This document shows, piece after piece, positions 27,014 through 42,200 of a stretch of DNA of 64,000 nucleotides (positions are counted from its first letter, which is position 1; each line of letters opens with the position of its first letter). The translations under genes were made by a program, and so were the position numbers. The stretch is from Apteryx mantelli (lineage: Eukaryota > Chordata > Aves > Apterygiformes > Apterygidae), in assembly GCF_036417845.1 (NCBI RefSeq), contig NC_089981.1, positions 81,571,268-81,635,267 on the forward strand, written 5' to 3'. The notes below the pieces were generated by a model. The model worked only from the letters and a program-made list of their open reading frames with translations. It had not been told where the DNA came from and ran no database searches.

Positions 27014-29651
27014 TAAGAAACAAATTCAGACCTGGTATAATCAGACACAGTCCAAAAAAGGCCCAGATCCCCTTATATCATTTCTGCATTTGACCGTCAA
27101 CCTGTATTCTGACTGTGCTGTCTTCAGACACGCCACTCTGACCACCACCAAGACGTCTTTCTTCTGTTAGTCCACTGAAATTATCATCTGCCATGTCACA
27201 CGCTGCTGTTTCATTCATCTATGCTTTAAATGTTTGCATGTTCACATATTTGTAGGCTCCTATAATCAACTTGTGTATCTTTATTTCAGCATTTCCTCCA
27301 GACCACAACCTTTTTTTTCTTGCTGAAACCAGTCTAATGACTCCAGTTCTCTCTCATCCCCAGAACTGAACAGCTCTCCAAGAAAGGCCTAATGCATCCC
27401 TAATCTGTCACGTGACATTTCTTGAACACACGGCCCAAATTGGCCTTTTTGTAGAGGCTCATATCTAATTTGCAGTCCACTATCTCTGCATCTCTTTCAG
27501 CCTTATGGCTTTTACAGCTTCTGCTCCCATGTATGTCTGCATTTCAGATTATATTTCTTTGGATGCATTAGCCTGGATTTTTTCCAAGATGCTCTTTTTA
27601 TTTCCTGCTCTCAGTTACTTTTTTTTTTCTTAGTGGCACTGTTTCGCACTGCTGTTTCCAGAGTTCTTTGCTGCATGACTCACTTTATTGTCTCCTGCAG
27701 ATTTCATTAGCACAGTTTTCCATGTCATTATGAAGTAATACTGGATTTCACACATTGTTCTAGCTTTCCATTAAACATCTTCTTGCAAGTTAGTACCACT
27801 CTTAGTGTTTGCTTGGGCAGATGATGGTACTCCTCAAAAGGAAAGATCTCGGGGTTGCCGAATCTGCCTCAAAAGTCCAAGCTTCCTGAGTGCTATGAGG
27901 GAAATAATAATGGAGTTAAAGAAGCAGGGTATGTTAACACCATTAGCTCTTGGAAAATTTTGTTTTTTTTCCCATGACCTGTTTTGTTAGGTATTCGAAG
28001 GTAACTCCTGCCAGGAACAGATGGTGTTCAAGCAGACAACTGGCAAGTGATCCAGAGGAGCGCATTGAGATGGTGTTGTGCGTAAGCCTGGTCAGTTGTC
28101 CAAAAAACAGTATGAATGCAACAGGAGCTGCTAAAAGGCATTGTTTCTAAAGGAAAATGTAGTAAGCAGGACAAATGAACCTGCAGGTAAGAAATTTTAA
28201 GAAACTGTATCACAGAAGGATTGCGCCTTTTTTATTAGCAACTCTCTCTTCAAAGTGGTTGTATTAAAGAGTCTACTGAGGGTTGGAAATGAGCAACACT
28301 TTGACATGTGCCCATATAAAAGAATATGATAATGATCTTTTACAGATATGATGGCCAAATTAAAATAGCGGACAAGAGAAGGAATTTTTGAGAAATACTT
28401 AAAACAAACAAATCTTAATCCTCCACAAAGTACCTTTGAGTGTCTGAATAAATTTGCTCCAAATTATTACTCCAATATTATCCTACTTAAGACCAAAAAA
28501 GATAACATAGGAGACCTTCAAACAAATTACACTATACATTATTTATGTGCTTCAGATAATCCCAGCTCACTATCCAAAAACATTTCATTTTCAGAAATTG
28601 CATGCTACCCCAGCATAAACATTACTAATGATGGAAAATAAAAACATAAGGGATTCAGTCCCTTTCTAAAGCTAAATATTGCACAAATAACTACCATCTA
28701 TGTAATCTTTATGCTGCCTCAACACAACTTGCAAAATTATATATAAAATTGAAAATAAATTGTTGGAGATTATTTTTCAGGAGAACTATTGCAGTAATCT
28801 CCTAACAAGACTTGTCACTTTGACCTTCATGCATATTTTTTTTAACACCTTCACTTGCTGCAATGGTTGTGTGAGAGTCTAAGTGCAATGTGCAGCCCAT
28901 TTATGAGGCAGTCTCTTGTGTATTATACCTCAAGAAGCCACAAGCTTGAAACATCCGTGAAACCATTTAAAATATTTACAGCCACCAAGGTCAGGCTTTA
29001 GAGATCCTGGACAGAAATCTATCACACTATGAGAAATGGAAATGTTTGTTTCAAAAAAACCCCATAAAAGTATGTTTAACAAAGGCTTAAAGGCATTGTT
29101 ATAATCAGTGCCTGCAAATACAGGGAAACTAATGTGCAGTATGTTTTCTCTGTCCTTAACTCACCTCTCCGCAACTCATAGATAAAACTAATCTTTATGA
29201 CAGCCCCTATAAAATCTAGATGTAAGGGGTCCTAACAACGAGATCTCACACCTTTATTTTGAATCGCATATTTGTGGGGAGCAGCAGATGCTGCAGGTGG
29301 GAAGCCACAGAGAGCATTACTATCCCAGGTGCCGAGCGCTGCAGCAGAAAGGCCATATAAAGCTGTTTAGCAAAGATAGCCCTGATATACTATTATTCAT
29401 CAGGGGACGCCAGGGACAGAGCAGCTGCGGCACTTCAGCTCGTGACGTAATTCGCAGTGCTGTCAGCTTAAATCCCACTAAATGTCCTGAGCAGTCACTG
29501 CCCATTGAACGACAGCTCCGAACTTCTCTCCTATCAGTACGTGTGTCTACCATTTAATGGACACGCAGACAACGCCAAAATCTGGAACCTCACAGTTCAT
29601 TTAGAAACCACTTGTTGTCCCTCCAGCATCCCTCCTTGGCACACTATCTTT

Positions 29652-29702
29652 AAATGATTTTGATTATGGTATCTGAAGCATGATCAAATGATTTTGATTA
29701 TG
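29652..29702 (+). repeat. 17-bp direct repeat pair
   Basis: aaatgattttgattatg occurs exactly at 29652-29668 and at 29686-29702, separated by 17 bp. The complement of its end (cataatca) follows at about 29715. Origin unknown. Confidence 0.85.
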
Positions 29703-32700
29703 ACATGACATTTTCATAATCAAGTTCTTCAGGAAAAGTTCTAGTTTTTATTAGTAGGTGCCATTTTTTTAAAAGTTGTTTTTTTCCTTCCATTTAACCA
29801 GAAACATGTTTCTACTCATTCTAACCAACAAGTGAATGCTACGAAAGAGGTAAAAGCCCCGAAAATGATACCTGCATAACCATTAACTAAATATTTGCTG
29901 CAATCAAAGCAATAATTAAGAACTGTTAAAAACACTGAAACCAAATCACGGGCTGACCCAACGGCAGTCTTGACCATATCACACAACAAGAACTGTCAAG
30001 AAACTAAAACTGACAACTTTCTGGCTCATCAGGACCTTAGCAAAAAAGGCCCTAAGAAATCCTGTAATTTTTTAACAAGATCGCAGCCTATCTCACAAGT
30101 GAGGTTTTCCACCGCCAGATGGTCGATAGGAATGCTAATGGAAAGAGTTGAAGCTGAAATAAATCTGCCACTTTTAATCCATCACAGACAACTGTGTCAT
30201 CAATAAGCGACTCATGTTATGACAAACTGCCTTCAGTTAGTTACAAGCAAAGCTGATAAAATGGATCACACCTACATAGTCATTGCCAGCATCAGGCAAC
30301 ATTAAGGCAGGCATTTTTGAGAGTTAAACATTATTCAGTCCCTAGCAAAACTGTGATTTTGGAGTCACCTTTTGTCATTACTCAAAAGAACAACAGTTTC
30401 TAAATGTTGGAAACTACACAGTAGTCATTGCTCCAGTAGGAGAGGGAAAAAAAAACCTCCAAAAGTTCTGTTAAACCAGCTACTGTGTAATAGAAATTCA
30501 CTCCTTATTCGCAAGTCTTTGCCCATGCACACAAGGTGCCCTGTAAGGAAAAGCTAATTCCAACACGACATGCTGACAGTCCATCCCTCTCTGTGCCACT
30601 CCTTTCCTACCCCTCCAAATGGCCAGGGACGACAAACTCCGACAGAAGTGGAAGTCACAAAAATAACCAAGTTCCTATGCACTTTGTGAAAATGAGAAGT
30701 AGGAGGAGAGACCCCAAGCAGTCCCCCCACTGCTGGTGAAAGCGAGACCGAGCCCCACGCATGTATCCGCTGGCCCATCGCTGTGCGCGTCCCGCCCCGA
30801 CATCCAGAGGACGTGGCTCTGCTTGCAGGAGCAGGAGCTGGAGCTCTTGCTGGAGGGGAGGAAGAGCATGACCCAGGGAAAAGATGGCAATCCGCAGGAA
30901 ACCAGACTTTATTAGTTCCACTACTCGTAGGACGGGTTGCTTTACCATCATATGTTCAACAGAGGCTTCCAAATCCAGCCTCAATAAAAATTCTACCTTT
31001 TTGGCTTTTACTGACCACTGTCCATTAACATTTCAGAATATAATTGAAAAAACAAGACTCTAAGATTAGGCTAAGGAAATCTAATGTTTTTCCAATTGAG
31101 AGGCAATATGGCTTTCAGCAACTTGAAAGAAAAAAGAGTAAATGAAACAAGTTAGTACAGCACAAGAACAAACAAGTCATTTTGAATCCACTTATGGAGA
31201 CACAGGAAATTATAATTAGCCTAAACTTCATAACTTGTCTATCAGTACAGCAGTAAGTATATTACTAAGCACGCTTCTCCCTTCTAGCCAAATTACAAAC
31301 TTCCAGAATCTAACTTATGAAGAACAGAAATCACTGCAAAAACTTTCAAGATGTTTTTGTGAATCTCACTGTGCAAAAACATGATGACACAGACACTCCT
31401 CTTCCTTCCCTTCATCACAAAACTAAGAGACACGATACTTTTGTAAAGACTAAGCATCAGATATGAACCAGTCACATCTTGCTCGCTTTGAATTCTGTTT
31501 TTTTGGTATCCATCCAAGCGTAACTGCGCTGGACAGAATCACTGGAACAGCATGATCACCCTTCACTATCATTTTGAAAGAATATTGAACTGTGTGTGCA
31601 CACAGAGAACACTGTTGATCCATTTTATGAAATAATGAATGCCAGGATGAGTATCCCAATATCTTCAAATTTTAAAAACAGCAATTTTTATTCCAGTAAT
31701 AATACTCTGAAAGATAATATGTTAGAGTTATTACAGACTGCTGCAGCATCATAGATTAGTCTCATAGTATTGATCTTCAGGAGACCAAATGACAGATATG
31801 TGAATGTTCCCCACAGTTTTATCAGTGTGCATCTTTCAGGGTTTCTGAATTATTTTTTTTCTCCATTTTCCTATTGTAATCTTTTTTTGTGCTGTTGAAG
31901 TCCTAAGGAAAAGAAAAAAACAGCTATTTTTTGCCTTTTCATGCAAAATGAAAGATTCTTTTTCTAGATTTTGAAAAAGACTACAGTCAACAGATCACCG
32001 AAGAGCCTAAGTTAAATAGAAAGATATTAACGGTGAAATACACTTGACAAGAGCTATAGGAAAAAAAGGTCATTAAACACAAGGGTGATGCCCATCTTAA
32101 AAAAATTGCACAACTGAGGCAAAAGGGAAAAAAAGGAAAATAATAGTAGCAATAGTTATGGACAATATATTAAGGAACTTATTAGGGAAAGCTGTAACAC
32201 AAATTGGCAAAAATTCAGATGTTCTTAAGCAGATTGTTTTACCATTTCCTTCCAAAAGTGTGCACAAAGACTGAGAACATACTTTCACTCTGCTATCTGC
32301 CTCATTAGGGACTGAGTCTCACAATTCTTTGCGGTGCTTGTATACATACCAAAATACACATTGCTCCACCTTTTAACAGAGTGAACCAAAGTCCACCGAG
32401 GTCACTGGGATGAAATCCATCTCTGGACATGTCACAGTACATAAAATCTTACCGTGATCCATTAACACAAGACTCAGTTGAAATCACTTATCTAAAACAT
32501 TTCCCATCTCATCTTAATGACATTTTTAGAGTAGGTATATTTAAATTCCTCTTTAAGAGCTCTCTTATATATTAGTGCTTCAAAGGATCCTGACTTTGAC
32601 CCTTTGGTTATGGTGGTAAATAGAGAGTGTTTAAATCATTTCAGATTTACCCTATTAAGTGAAGTTCAAACTGGAAGCTAGCCAGACATCTCTGAGGCTG

Positions 32701-33679
32701 CAATGTGGAGTGCTACATATAGACGAGAGGAGCTCCGTTGCGCTCATGAGTGTGCTTTAGTAAAAGATAAGCATTGCCATAAAAGTCTGAAAACCTTGAT
32801 CAACTTTTAAAATCATTTAAAACTAGAGCCTAACAGGGATACCTTCAGCTCCACCACCTCTCCCACAGGGTACGTCCCCACACAGCCAACACCACCACAA
32901 ACACAAGCTCTTAAAACTATGGTCTGTAGAGAAGCAGGATATTAAAGGCTTTGATTATTGTGACAGAAAAAGCCTTAGCTATTTCATTTGGTTTAAAATG
33001 GGTTTTAAAATGAAATCAACAGATATTGAAATTGAAAGGAGAGGGAAAGTAATTTAAACAAAAATGCATCCATTTCTGAGGCTCACCTCTGATATGTACT
33101 CTGTAAAAAACACCTTAGATTTGGACTTCCATGAGTCGCAAATCCTATCAGCAAATGCTGAACCATCAGCTGAGTTTTCTAGTGTCTGGTCTTCACTAAA
33201 AAGCTAATAAAACACTGGGCTTAATATTTAGTAGCAACAAAATAATGAATATACACTATACTTCACGCCCACTCAAGGCCTTGGATCTCAGAATTTCTAG
33301 TGTTTCATAATTTAAGACCTGCTTATGTTTTAAGTGGTAATTTCAAATTGCAACCTAAAGATAATGTAAAAACTACATCCTAGTAATCATCCAATCTCAG
33401 AAATGTTCTCAGTGAATTCTCCTGATGATACAGAAATAAATGCATAAAATCTTCATTCTCCTCCAACAGCTATTTAAAGATCTTTTTCTGCACAAGATAT
33501 ATATATAAAAATCCAGAATTTGAAGATTACTGTGTGCTCAAAGACAAATTTTCTACGTTATTTAATTATATTCGTATTCTCTTTAGTTGAACAAAATATG
33601 ACTTAGTTCCCCACTCCTGGATGAAATACAGGAAGCACCTGAAAGCGTTGATTCAGTGAAAACAGCAAATCTTCAAAAC

Positions 33680-33730
33680 AAGTTTGGGCAAATGAATCAC
33701 GGAGTCAGGTTTCCCATCTATCGTGTTACG
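33680..33730 (+). mobile_element. Possible MIR-like scrap
   Basis: ttgggcaaatgaatcacgga followed by gtcaggtttcccatcta mirrors the spacing of 'ttgggcaagtcac...cctcagtttcctcatctg' in MIR. Very short and diverged; may be chance. Confidence 0.3.
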
Positions 33731-36700
33731 AGATCTGCATTGTTTTTCCAAGGCAAAGTTTGGAGATTGAAAGTCTGACCTAACAGCAACATGGCTATTG
33801 CCGTACTGCTGGTGCCAGCGGGTGAAGGCTCCAGAGCAGGCAGGCTGCTGTGGCCCCATAAATCACTCCAAAATACAATGGGGCTCCCCGAGACAATAGC
33901 GGCTACGGTTCCCTTTGATGTTAAGGACTTTCCTAATCTCTGCAGGTTAGATTGAGAGAAGGGCAGCCAGGGTCTGCAAAGGTCAGCAAGATGAGGTTTA
34001 TTTTTACAGAAATAGGCACCTTCCAACCAAGACCGCTCTAGCTAATAAGTCACTCGATACCTTTTTACCATTCTCAGACAGCACTTTGCATTATACAGAA
34101 TTCATGATTTGTTACAGCTTACACATGCCACACTTTACACTGGACTCAATTTACCAGCTAGAAAAAAAAATAGTGGCCTTAAATCCTTCATTAGTACTTT
34201 TTCTTTTCTTCCCTTCCTCACTCCCCAGCCTCTCCCTTCCCTCTACTTTTTTTAATGGAACAGAATTAAGCATTATAATTCCATGCTTTTAGAGTTGATG
34301 AATAAGTATTTAGGTTTATTTTCATGAAATGCATGGCACAGCCTAGCTGGCCATAAAGCATCACTGCATTCTGAGCTGTAGCTCATCAGAAGCATTCAGA
34401 AGGAAGAAAACCGTCAGGACGTGTCAAATACAGATCAAAACTGATAACTAAATTTTGCCCATATAAAATATTTTTGTGGTTCTTAAATTGAACATTATGT
34501 AGTAAGATCAACAATGTTTGCAGACCACCTATGCACAATACTAGACTGACTGAAAAAGACATATCAACATAAATGTAAATGGATTCTATAAAACAGTAAA
34601 TGTGTGTACATTTATAACACATTTCTCAATAAGAGGCCCATTCGTTTACGTTTGGTATGCACAGAGCTCATTTTTTCTTGATGTGCTAATGTAATATTTT
34701 ACGTTAGTTGTATACTATTCCAGATACCTCTGTTTTGGTTAAGGTTACTTTTCTAATCCAATTAGAACAAACTATTTTGTTCCCTCAATTCTTTGCTGGT
34801 GAAAAGGAACAGGAATATTTTAAGAAATACTGAAAAAATGAAAATACAGATAGATGGATGAAGTGTAGCTTCTATTGCTACAGGAAGTTAAGGAAATTTT
34901 AGTCATAAGTACTCTGAGCTGTTAACCCATGATGAGACTGAAGTTGCTTCAGCAAGCTCCTCTCTTCATACTTTTGGAGCACACATGTTCTGATCTTAAG
35001 AATAAATTATATAAAAACTGACAGGAAGACCTGACAATTTTTAACTTTCCAAATTGTCTAAAGGTCAAAATCACATTTGGATTGGACCAGGTTGGAGGAA
35101 AACAGAGCTTTTATTTCACCAAAGCATTGGGAACATTTCAAGAGGTGGAGCAGAGTCCATATCACAAATGAACAGCTCAGCAATAAAGGTCGAGTTTTGG
35201 CACTACTGCATCACCAAGCAACATTATGGATCCTAATCTCCTAAACGCCGTCCAGAGGACAAGAAAGAGAAGAAGAGACTCCCAGGCTACAGCCTGCTAT
35301 GGGAATCCCCTGAGAAAGCCCACGCACAGCAGGCATCAATCAGCGACACCACCCACCCGAGCTGCTTTCCTGCCCCTAACGTTCCCCAAACAACCTACAC
35401 AAACGAGTTAATCTTTTCCTGCTCTGTTCCTATCAATTTTTCCGTAATATTTTTAAAGCTATGAATAACGTGCAAACATCTTCAAGACATACTATATATG
35501 CACATCAATTTTTTAAGCCAATATTGTTTAATAAAGACTGCTTGCACGAAGTTCATTTGATAGGAAATGGAAGAAGAACGAATGTCTAAACCACCTTCAT
35601 CTAAGTAGCGCCTTCAGGCAGAGAGTTAACTGTTAAAGTTACTTACTAAAGAACAAACTGGAAGGGATGCTGCCTCCGAGAGCTGCAAAGCAAACTATGT
35701 TCACCGTGGTTTCAAGGCTTAATGTATTGTAATAATCAGTCATACATTATATAATACCATAATTTCAGTCTTGCTTCTCTTCATCTAATGATTTGATTCA
35801 CTGTTGACTTTAATCTCCGTTATTAATTCATCAGCTGACTGATTGATTAAACTATAGCTTTAATCTGATGATTGTGCTGCTCAACTTCAACAACAGTAGT
35901 TTTATTAGGATTCTAAATTATTTTGTTTCTTTATTATTGCACGATCAAATCCATGCAAAAGACTTTTTTCTATTAAAACTGCCGTCTCACCACTCTAGAA
36001 AGACAAAGGCAACCTGACAAAATAAATAAGCCAGTCACTTTGTTCAGCTTCCAAATTTGTATGCACGACCATCATACTTCAGCTCTCAAAACAATGAGAT
36101 GAAACATACTGACTTTTTTTTAAAAAAAGAACACTACAGCATTTGGCATATATTTCTTTCACATAAATATCTTATCTAAAATCACTTCTGAAAAAAGGGA
36201 GAACAGGCTATTAATATACGCCCAATAATGCTGCTCTGCATGGGACCTTAGAAGGATTCAGTGTCCAGGTATCTCACAGTAGCCAATCCAACAAGGTTAT
36301 GCTCATCAATTTTGAATATAAATATGGATTTCGAACCTATCATGTCATGCTGTGGACTACAATAGTTTTATTGTATCCTTTCACTCCCAGCTATGACAGT
36401 CCTGTTGGAAAAGGAAGGTTGCAGACAGTTCACAGTTTGGGATGGCTGCTGAAGCAACCGGTGCCTTTAAAGCGCTCAGGATGGAAGGTTCTTCAGCTGC
36501 TGTGCGCTCGGGAGACGGGCTGCAGCTCCTCAGGTCCACATACATCATCCCCTACTCTGTACCTTCCCCTCCTACCTCTGTAGCAGCACAGGCTTCTCTT
36601 CCAGTGTCAAACAAAGTGGAGGGAGAGGAAAATGTAGTAAAAGTCAGTGGTTTCCCCCCAGCACTTCTTTCTGGTTCACAAAGAAGTGGTCTGCATCAGA

Positions 36701-37426
36701 GCAGAGACGGAGAGCTGTGGCTCTAGAGAGGACAGGCAAGTTTTCTTGGTCCCTGCAAATCCTAAGCATGGCAAATAGGTTGTTTAGTCTATTTTTGTGT
36801 TGGATCGGAAGCAGGGGAAAATGCTGGGCAGAAGTTTCTGACTTACAATAAATTGGAAATTCAGCAACAGAAGAAAAAGTTAAATTTTCTGCATATATCT
36901 TCCAAGGCCACGTTTAAAAGTTATCTCAGTATGTTTCATCCTATATTTAGTAACAAATGCAGCAAGGCAAAACTGAAATCCATCAGCACAACAAAAACAT
37001 CACTGGGTAATGGCATAGCACTTACGTAAATGACTAAGTTACAGTACACCGGCCAATTTAAAGCTAATTATGGAGATCCTGTTAAATATTACGTGAACAA
37101 ACAACATAGTACCTCAAGTTTTATAAAAAACTACTATAACTTTCCAATACTTTACCCAGCTATAGTCAAAAACTGCAATCATAACAACTTAATGACTGCC
37201 AATTATCTGGACTGGTAATGTATGCAAACATCAAGAAACAAAATGCTTAATTTGACTGCTTTCCTGGTTTGGGTATTAGTTTTGGTAGAATAACATATGC
37301 CATACTGTACTGAGAAAAAGTTAACTTTGTTTTGTTCCATTTCCTTCAACATTTAATGAATATTCACTGAAAACTCAACTTCATTTGTAATCTAAAACAC
37401 ATTAGACATACACTTTGTTTTCCATT

Positions 37427-37440
37427 AAAAAAAAAAAAAA
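37427..37440 (+). repeat. A14 homopolymer
   Basis: Fourteen A in a row; no retroposed sequence with matching ends was recognised next to it. Confidence 0.9.
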
Positions 37441-39220
37441 GGAGCAAATATGCACATAAATAAATAAATAACTACAGATCAACAAACAGACCCTGCTGGA
37501 CTAGGGTCAAAGGAAAATCAGTTCAGCTGGGGAAAAACAAAGAAATAAATCAGAAAAACCTGAAGACTACCAACTCGAGCACTTCACAGCATTCAAGCAC
37601 GCTCAGCTCTGACAGCAGGATATGCCCCTTTAGGTTCTGATAACGAGAACCGTAACACTTTCTGTTTCTTTGTTTCTTCCCTCCCCTCTCGTCGCCCAAA
37701 TCACACAGGACTACTTTTGCTAGCACGCTGTTAAAGTTCAAGAGACTGTGCATACGTATTTATATTAAGTCTCACATTAGACATACTGAGTACAATTTGA
37801 AAGAAAAAGATCACAGAGCATTTTTTTATAATAAACCTGAAAATGAGAGCATAGTTAAACAAGAAGCTCTCAATACAACTGTCACAAAATTATCTTCTGG
37901 GCTAAAATTGCTCCTATTTGGTCCTAAACGTGAGATGAAATTATTTTGGACAGTCACAAAAGTCCATTCTGCAATTTTGTGCTGCCCAGCTGACCTCGCT
38001 TGGAATCCTACGAGGAGACACTTTTCTTGAGTGGGAGGCGGAAAAGCAATATCCAATTTATATTAAACAAACAATAAGGCTACTGTAAAAATAAGACTTG
38101 GCCTGTGTGTGGGCCACAAGGTCAACCCAGATCAATGCCTTTGGGGTTTTAAATTGAAAGCTTTCTAATCATTTGGGGTAAATGGAACCAAGCTCTGAAT
38201 CCAGCAGAAGCTCGTTATTGCTGAAACTCTTATACAACCCTACATGTTTCTTCACCCTATCTTGAAGAGTTTATTTATATATATTTCCCAAAGATTCTCA
38301 TAAGACTAAATAAATGACAACATGGGAATATTTCTCTGCAGTCACAGCTGACCATGTTCCTTTATGCTCACACTAAACTAAATTTTGACAATATTTAATG
38401 CCTGTACTATAAGACTTAAATGTACAACTGGAAATGATTTGTGGCATCACCGAACTTAGAAAAATTGTTAATTTGCATTGAGAAGGTGTTTTCAAGTGGT
38501 TGGCCTTATTATTAAGATATTCCAGGGGCTTTTCTCTCCAATTATATTGTACAGAGTGAAAATGCACGCAGGTTTGTTGCGGGTACTGGAATTCTGGTAT
38601 TTTAAATTCCAGGACTCAAAAGTAAGCAATTCCAAAACTGGGGTTTTAGCAAAAACACTCCATTTTAATATGGCAACACATTAGGAAATGTAAAACTTCA
38701 GTTCTATCAACTCACTGGAAGAACAGGCATGAAAGAATGGGAAACAATTCTGTAACTCCCTTCCTACAGAATAAAGAAAAGGACCGAGGGCCACGGTCAC
38801 AAAGGAATGAGCTTTTTGGTAACCTCACCTTGATGAACCGATTCTGCATGACAGAAAAGTGCAGAGCTTCCATTGCAAGTGCTTGCAAACGATTTGGGAG
38901 TCAATGGCAGAAGCAGTTCCTACAGGAGAACCACGAATATGCTGAGATCCTGCAGGCTGAAGACTTAATCTGTGCAATCCAATAGCTGGCAAGGAGCTAA
39001 TTTCTGAACTGTACAGAACATCTACCTGATGCGATTCAGAGTTCAATGCAGCTGTATTTTCAGGGTATCAAGCCCATTAGATGTGAAAGAAGAATGCTAT
39101 TATTCATACTGGGGTCTGCAACATTTTGGAGGATCAATCTTCAAAATAGCTTCAGAACAGTCAGAATAGACATCAAATCCTAACAAATACCCAGCGCCTG
39201 TAAGGTTGGCTTTGGGGAAC

Positions 39221-39290
39221 TTTTTTTTTTTTTTTAAATAAAATAAAATAATCTTTCCTTTTCTTTCCTTCCTTCCGTCCTTCCTCAGTT
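39221..39290 (+). repeat. T-run, AAATA repeats and pyrimidine tract
   Basis: About 15 T followed by (aaat/aaaat) units and then a pyrimidine-rich stretch of ttcc units to about 39286. Low-complexity DNA in the giant intron. Confidence 0.85.
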
Positions 39291-42200
39291 AGTATGAAAA
39301 GATATTAGAGGGAAAGGAAACCTGCTCTACCTTTCCCCTGACAGTGTGCTGCTTTTCTCCCTCCCAGATCTCTTGGTGGTGCCTGGCTAACTGGGTATGC
39401 CTGAGCGTGTGATGTTAGGCACAGAAGGAAAGACAGATATTCTTTCCTCCTGTGTCCTCCTTTAATGAAGGGGGAAAGGCTGCTGCTCACTAAATTTTAG
39501 CAGGCAGACATTAAAAACATTTTAAAACATGTTGGGTCAAATAAATTTATTTCCACTTCTTGCCTCTGATTTATCTCCTTACTACAAAAGGCTTCTCAGC
39601 CCATATGAACAGCAGTAACCTGCAGCATTAGCCAGGTTACACCACTGCTCCAGGCTTTACACGATCAACTCCTCAAGCCAGCTGTGAACAAGCACATGCA
39701 TGTGTCAGCCCCTTTCAAGGTCATCTGTGAAGCTCTCCCCTGTACGACTATCTTGAATAAGGCAGATGCATGACTTGAAAAGCAGAAGCTTGGAAGTGTT
39801 TAAATTATTTTTTCTTGGCTTTGTTTTTTGTAAATAAAATACTAAACATAATTTCTATAAACTTGTTCTTCTAAAAGTTAGGAGAGTAAAATATACTGGC
39901 AAGATTTATTTTGAGTAGCAGTACTTATCAAATGTCACCATTTTCCTGTTCAAAATCATTAATCATTTTGATTAACCTTTGATTTAAATGATTATATACC
40001 ACAGCAAAGCATAAGCATACATAAAATTACACTCCAAAGAAATTCTCGAAGCACAGACCACGTAAGAAAACAGTTATGCCAAAGTGCCTTAGAGAATTTA
40101 TTTACCAAGGACATTATATTCAAACCACAAGCTGATTCCATGGGCTCACGTGGGAAGGTTCACACACGTAAATTCCTACCAACAATCACAATCTAGTTAA
40201 TCCCTCAGCCACCACAAGAGTGCTTTAAGAGGAAACACCGACCAAAATACAAACCAAAAAATCAATTAAGCTCTAGAAGAACCTCCTAACTACTATCTCA
40301 ACAAGTACTTCCAGGCCAAGCATCTTCTGTAAGGAATTTTATCCCAAGTGGGAAATATGTGCTAATGTGTTAGACGCATATAAAAAGAAGGCCTGAAGCA
40401 CAAGAAGAGCCAAGAAATAAAATTTAATATCTCACACTGAGTAGTACACATGAATTCCAAGCCATGTAACAGACTTCAAAGCAGAGAGGGAAAAACAGGA
40501 TATCAAAGGTAAATTAGACAAAGACCTGAAGGCAATTTTGAAGAATAAAAACAAATGGCGGAAAAATTAAAGCATATAAAAACACGCTTCAGATCCCACC
40601 TCAAAGGACCAATTTGTACAGAGAATACATACCAAAGTCAGCACGGAGAAGCCTCTCAAACGCTTCACATCTGCCAAGCACGGGGGCTTCTCTCCCTCTT
40701 TCAAAGCTCTGCTCTGTCACAAAAAGCGAACCTGGAGGGGATCCCGGCACGCGCACATCAGCCTACCAGGCTCCCACGTCAGCCGCGAGCAATGAACTTC
40801 TACCATACCCACGTCCAAACTTTTTAAACCACCATTTAATGTTATTTTTCCTACTAAAAGGGGTTCTGAAACACCCAGCTCTTTTCTGGATGCAGTGACT
40901 CAAAATGCTTTGTAACCAAAGGAAATACCTGGGTCTAATTGCTATATAAGCTAGGCAGAAACATAACAGACTAATCACTTGCATTTTTTTTTCAGATGCC
41001 CAGGAATGCCTTGGATTATTTAAAATGAACTTTGTTTCATGCTGTCCTGGATCGATCTAAGTAATCTGGAAAAACGGAGCTCACCCTCTTCCCCTCTGTA
41101 AATACCAGTCTCACACTGTAAAATAAAATAAAAACATTGCACATTCAAAGCAAAAACCTGTTTGCTTTGGGTTTATAAAAACAAATTACAAGTGATGGTA
41201 AATGTAGCATAAGCATTATGGACATTCAGACTTCCAGCTGAGTTAATAATGTCCAGCAATGAAATGGCCTGTCACGCAGTACAACAGCTCTGTCTGTGCA
41301 AACAGTAAACCAAAAAAATAAAATTATTAGTGATCCTAGATGAGAAGGAAACAGGTGTTTGGGGGCTTCTTTCCTTCCTCTTCACCAGGGAAAAAAAGAT
41401 ACAGATCCTGCTGGACATTCACAGTATCAAAAAATGCAATTGAAGAGAAAGTTTTCAGGTTGGAGAAGACCAAGAGCATTTCAGGCCCTCTTGCTCCAGC
41501 ACCTGAGCTGCCAGGCTGCAAAATAGCCAATAGAGCAAAGCAGCCCGTAGGTGCCGACGGCCTTTCTTCGACATAACTTTACCGAAAATCATCCAGCAAA
41601 ACCAATCAGATCAAATCAAACTTCCACTTACAGAGCAAAAAGCAGGACATGCAGTATTCCAGACATTCTCTCTGATGATAAAGGGGATTTTTCTGGCGTC
41701 ATAAGACCCCTTGAAAAGACAAGAAAAATTTAACGGGAGCAGATGCTAATTGAAAGCGTCCTTCCACGGCCAGGAACTTGACCAGCGGCACCAGTCCCCA
41801 GCGCTTCGGACGGGCGGTTAGCAACAGCCAGACCTTGTGACTCAGGCGCCCGCACGGAGCCCTACGGCTAAAGGCCAGCGCTCACCAGCGAAAGGCACAG
41901 CCCGTAAATGCAGCCGAGACCAGGCAGAGAATCTGGAGGGGCATTTTGAAATCTAACCAAATCTGAAAACTCTACCAAGGGCTTTTGTCATATTCACAGC
42001 AAGCATGATTTGCTTTTCTATTACATATGCATATGCTTTCATTCAGAACAACGTTGTCTTATTACAGTGGATTCAGCTGTGCTTTGCAGCGCTGCTTCAT
42101 TTCTTCCAAGGCAAGTTCTTCAGGAGATTAACCTGACACATTTATTCCCCTGATAATACATCCTGTCCTCTCTGATATCATTACCAATTTCAAGTACATA

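Noticed and set aside
41440..41520. caggttggagaagaccaaga, resembling a CR1 3' region
   Set aside because: The similarity is short and the flanking CR1 order is absent.
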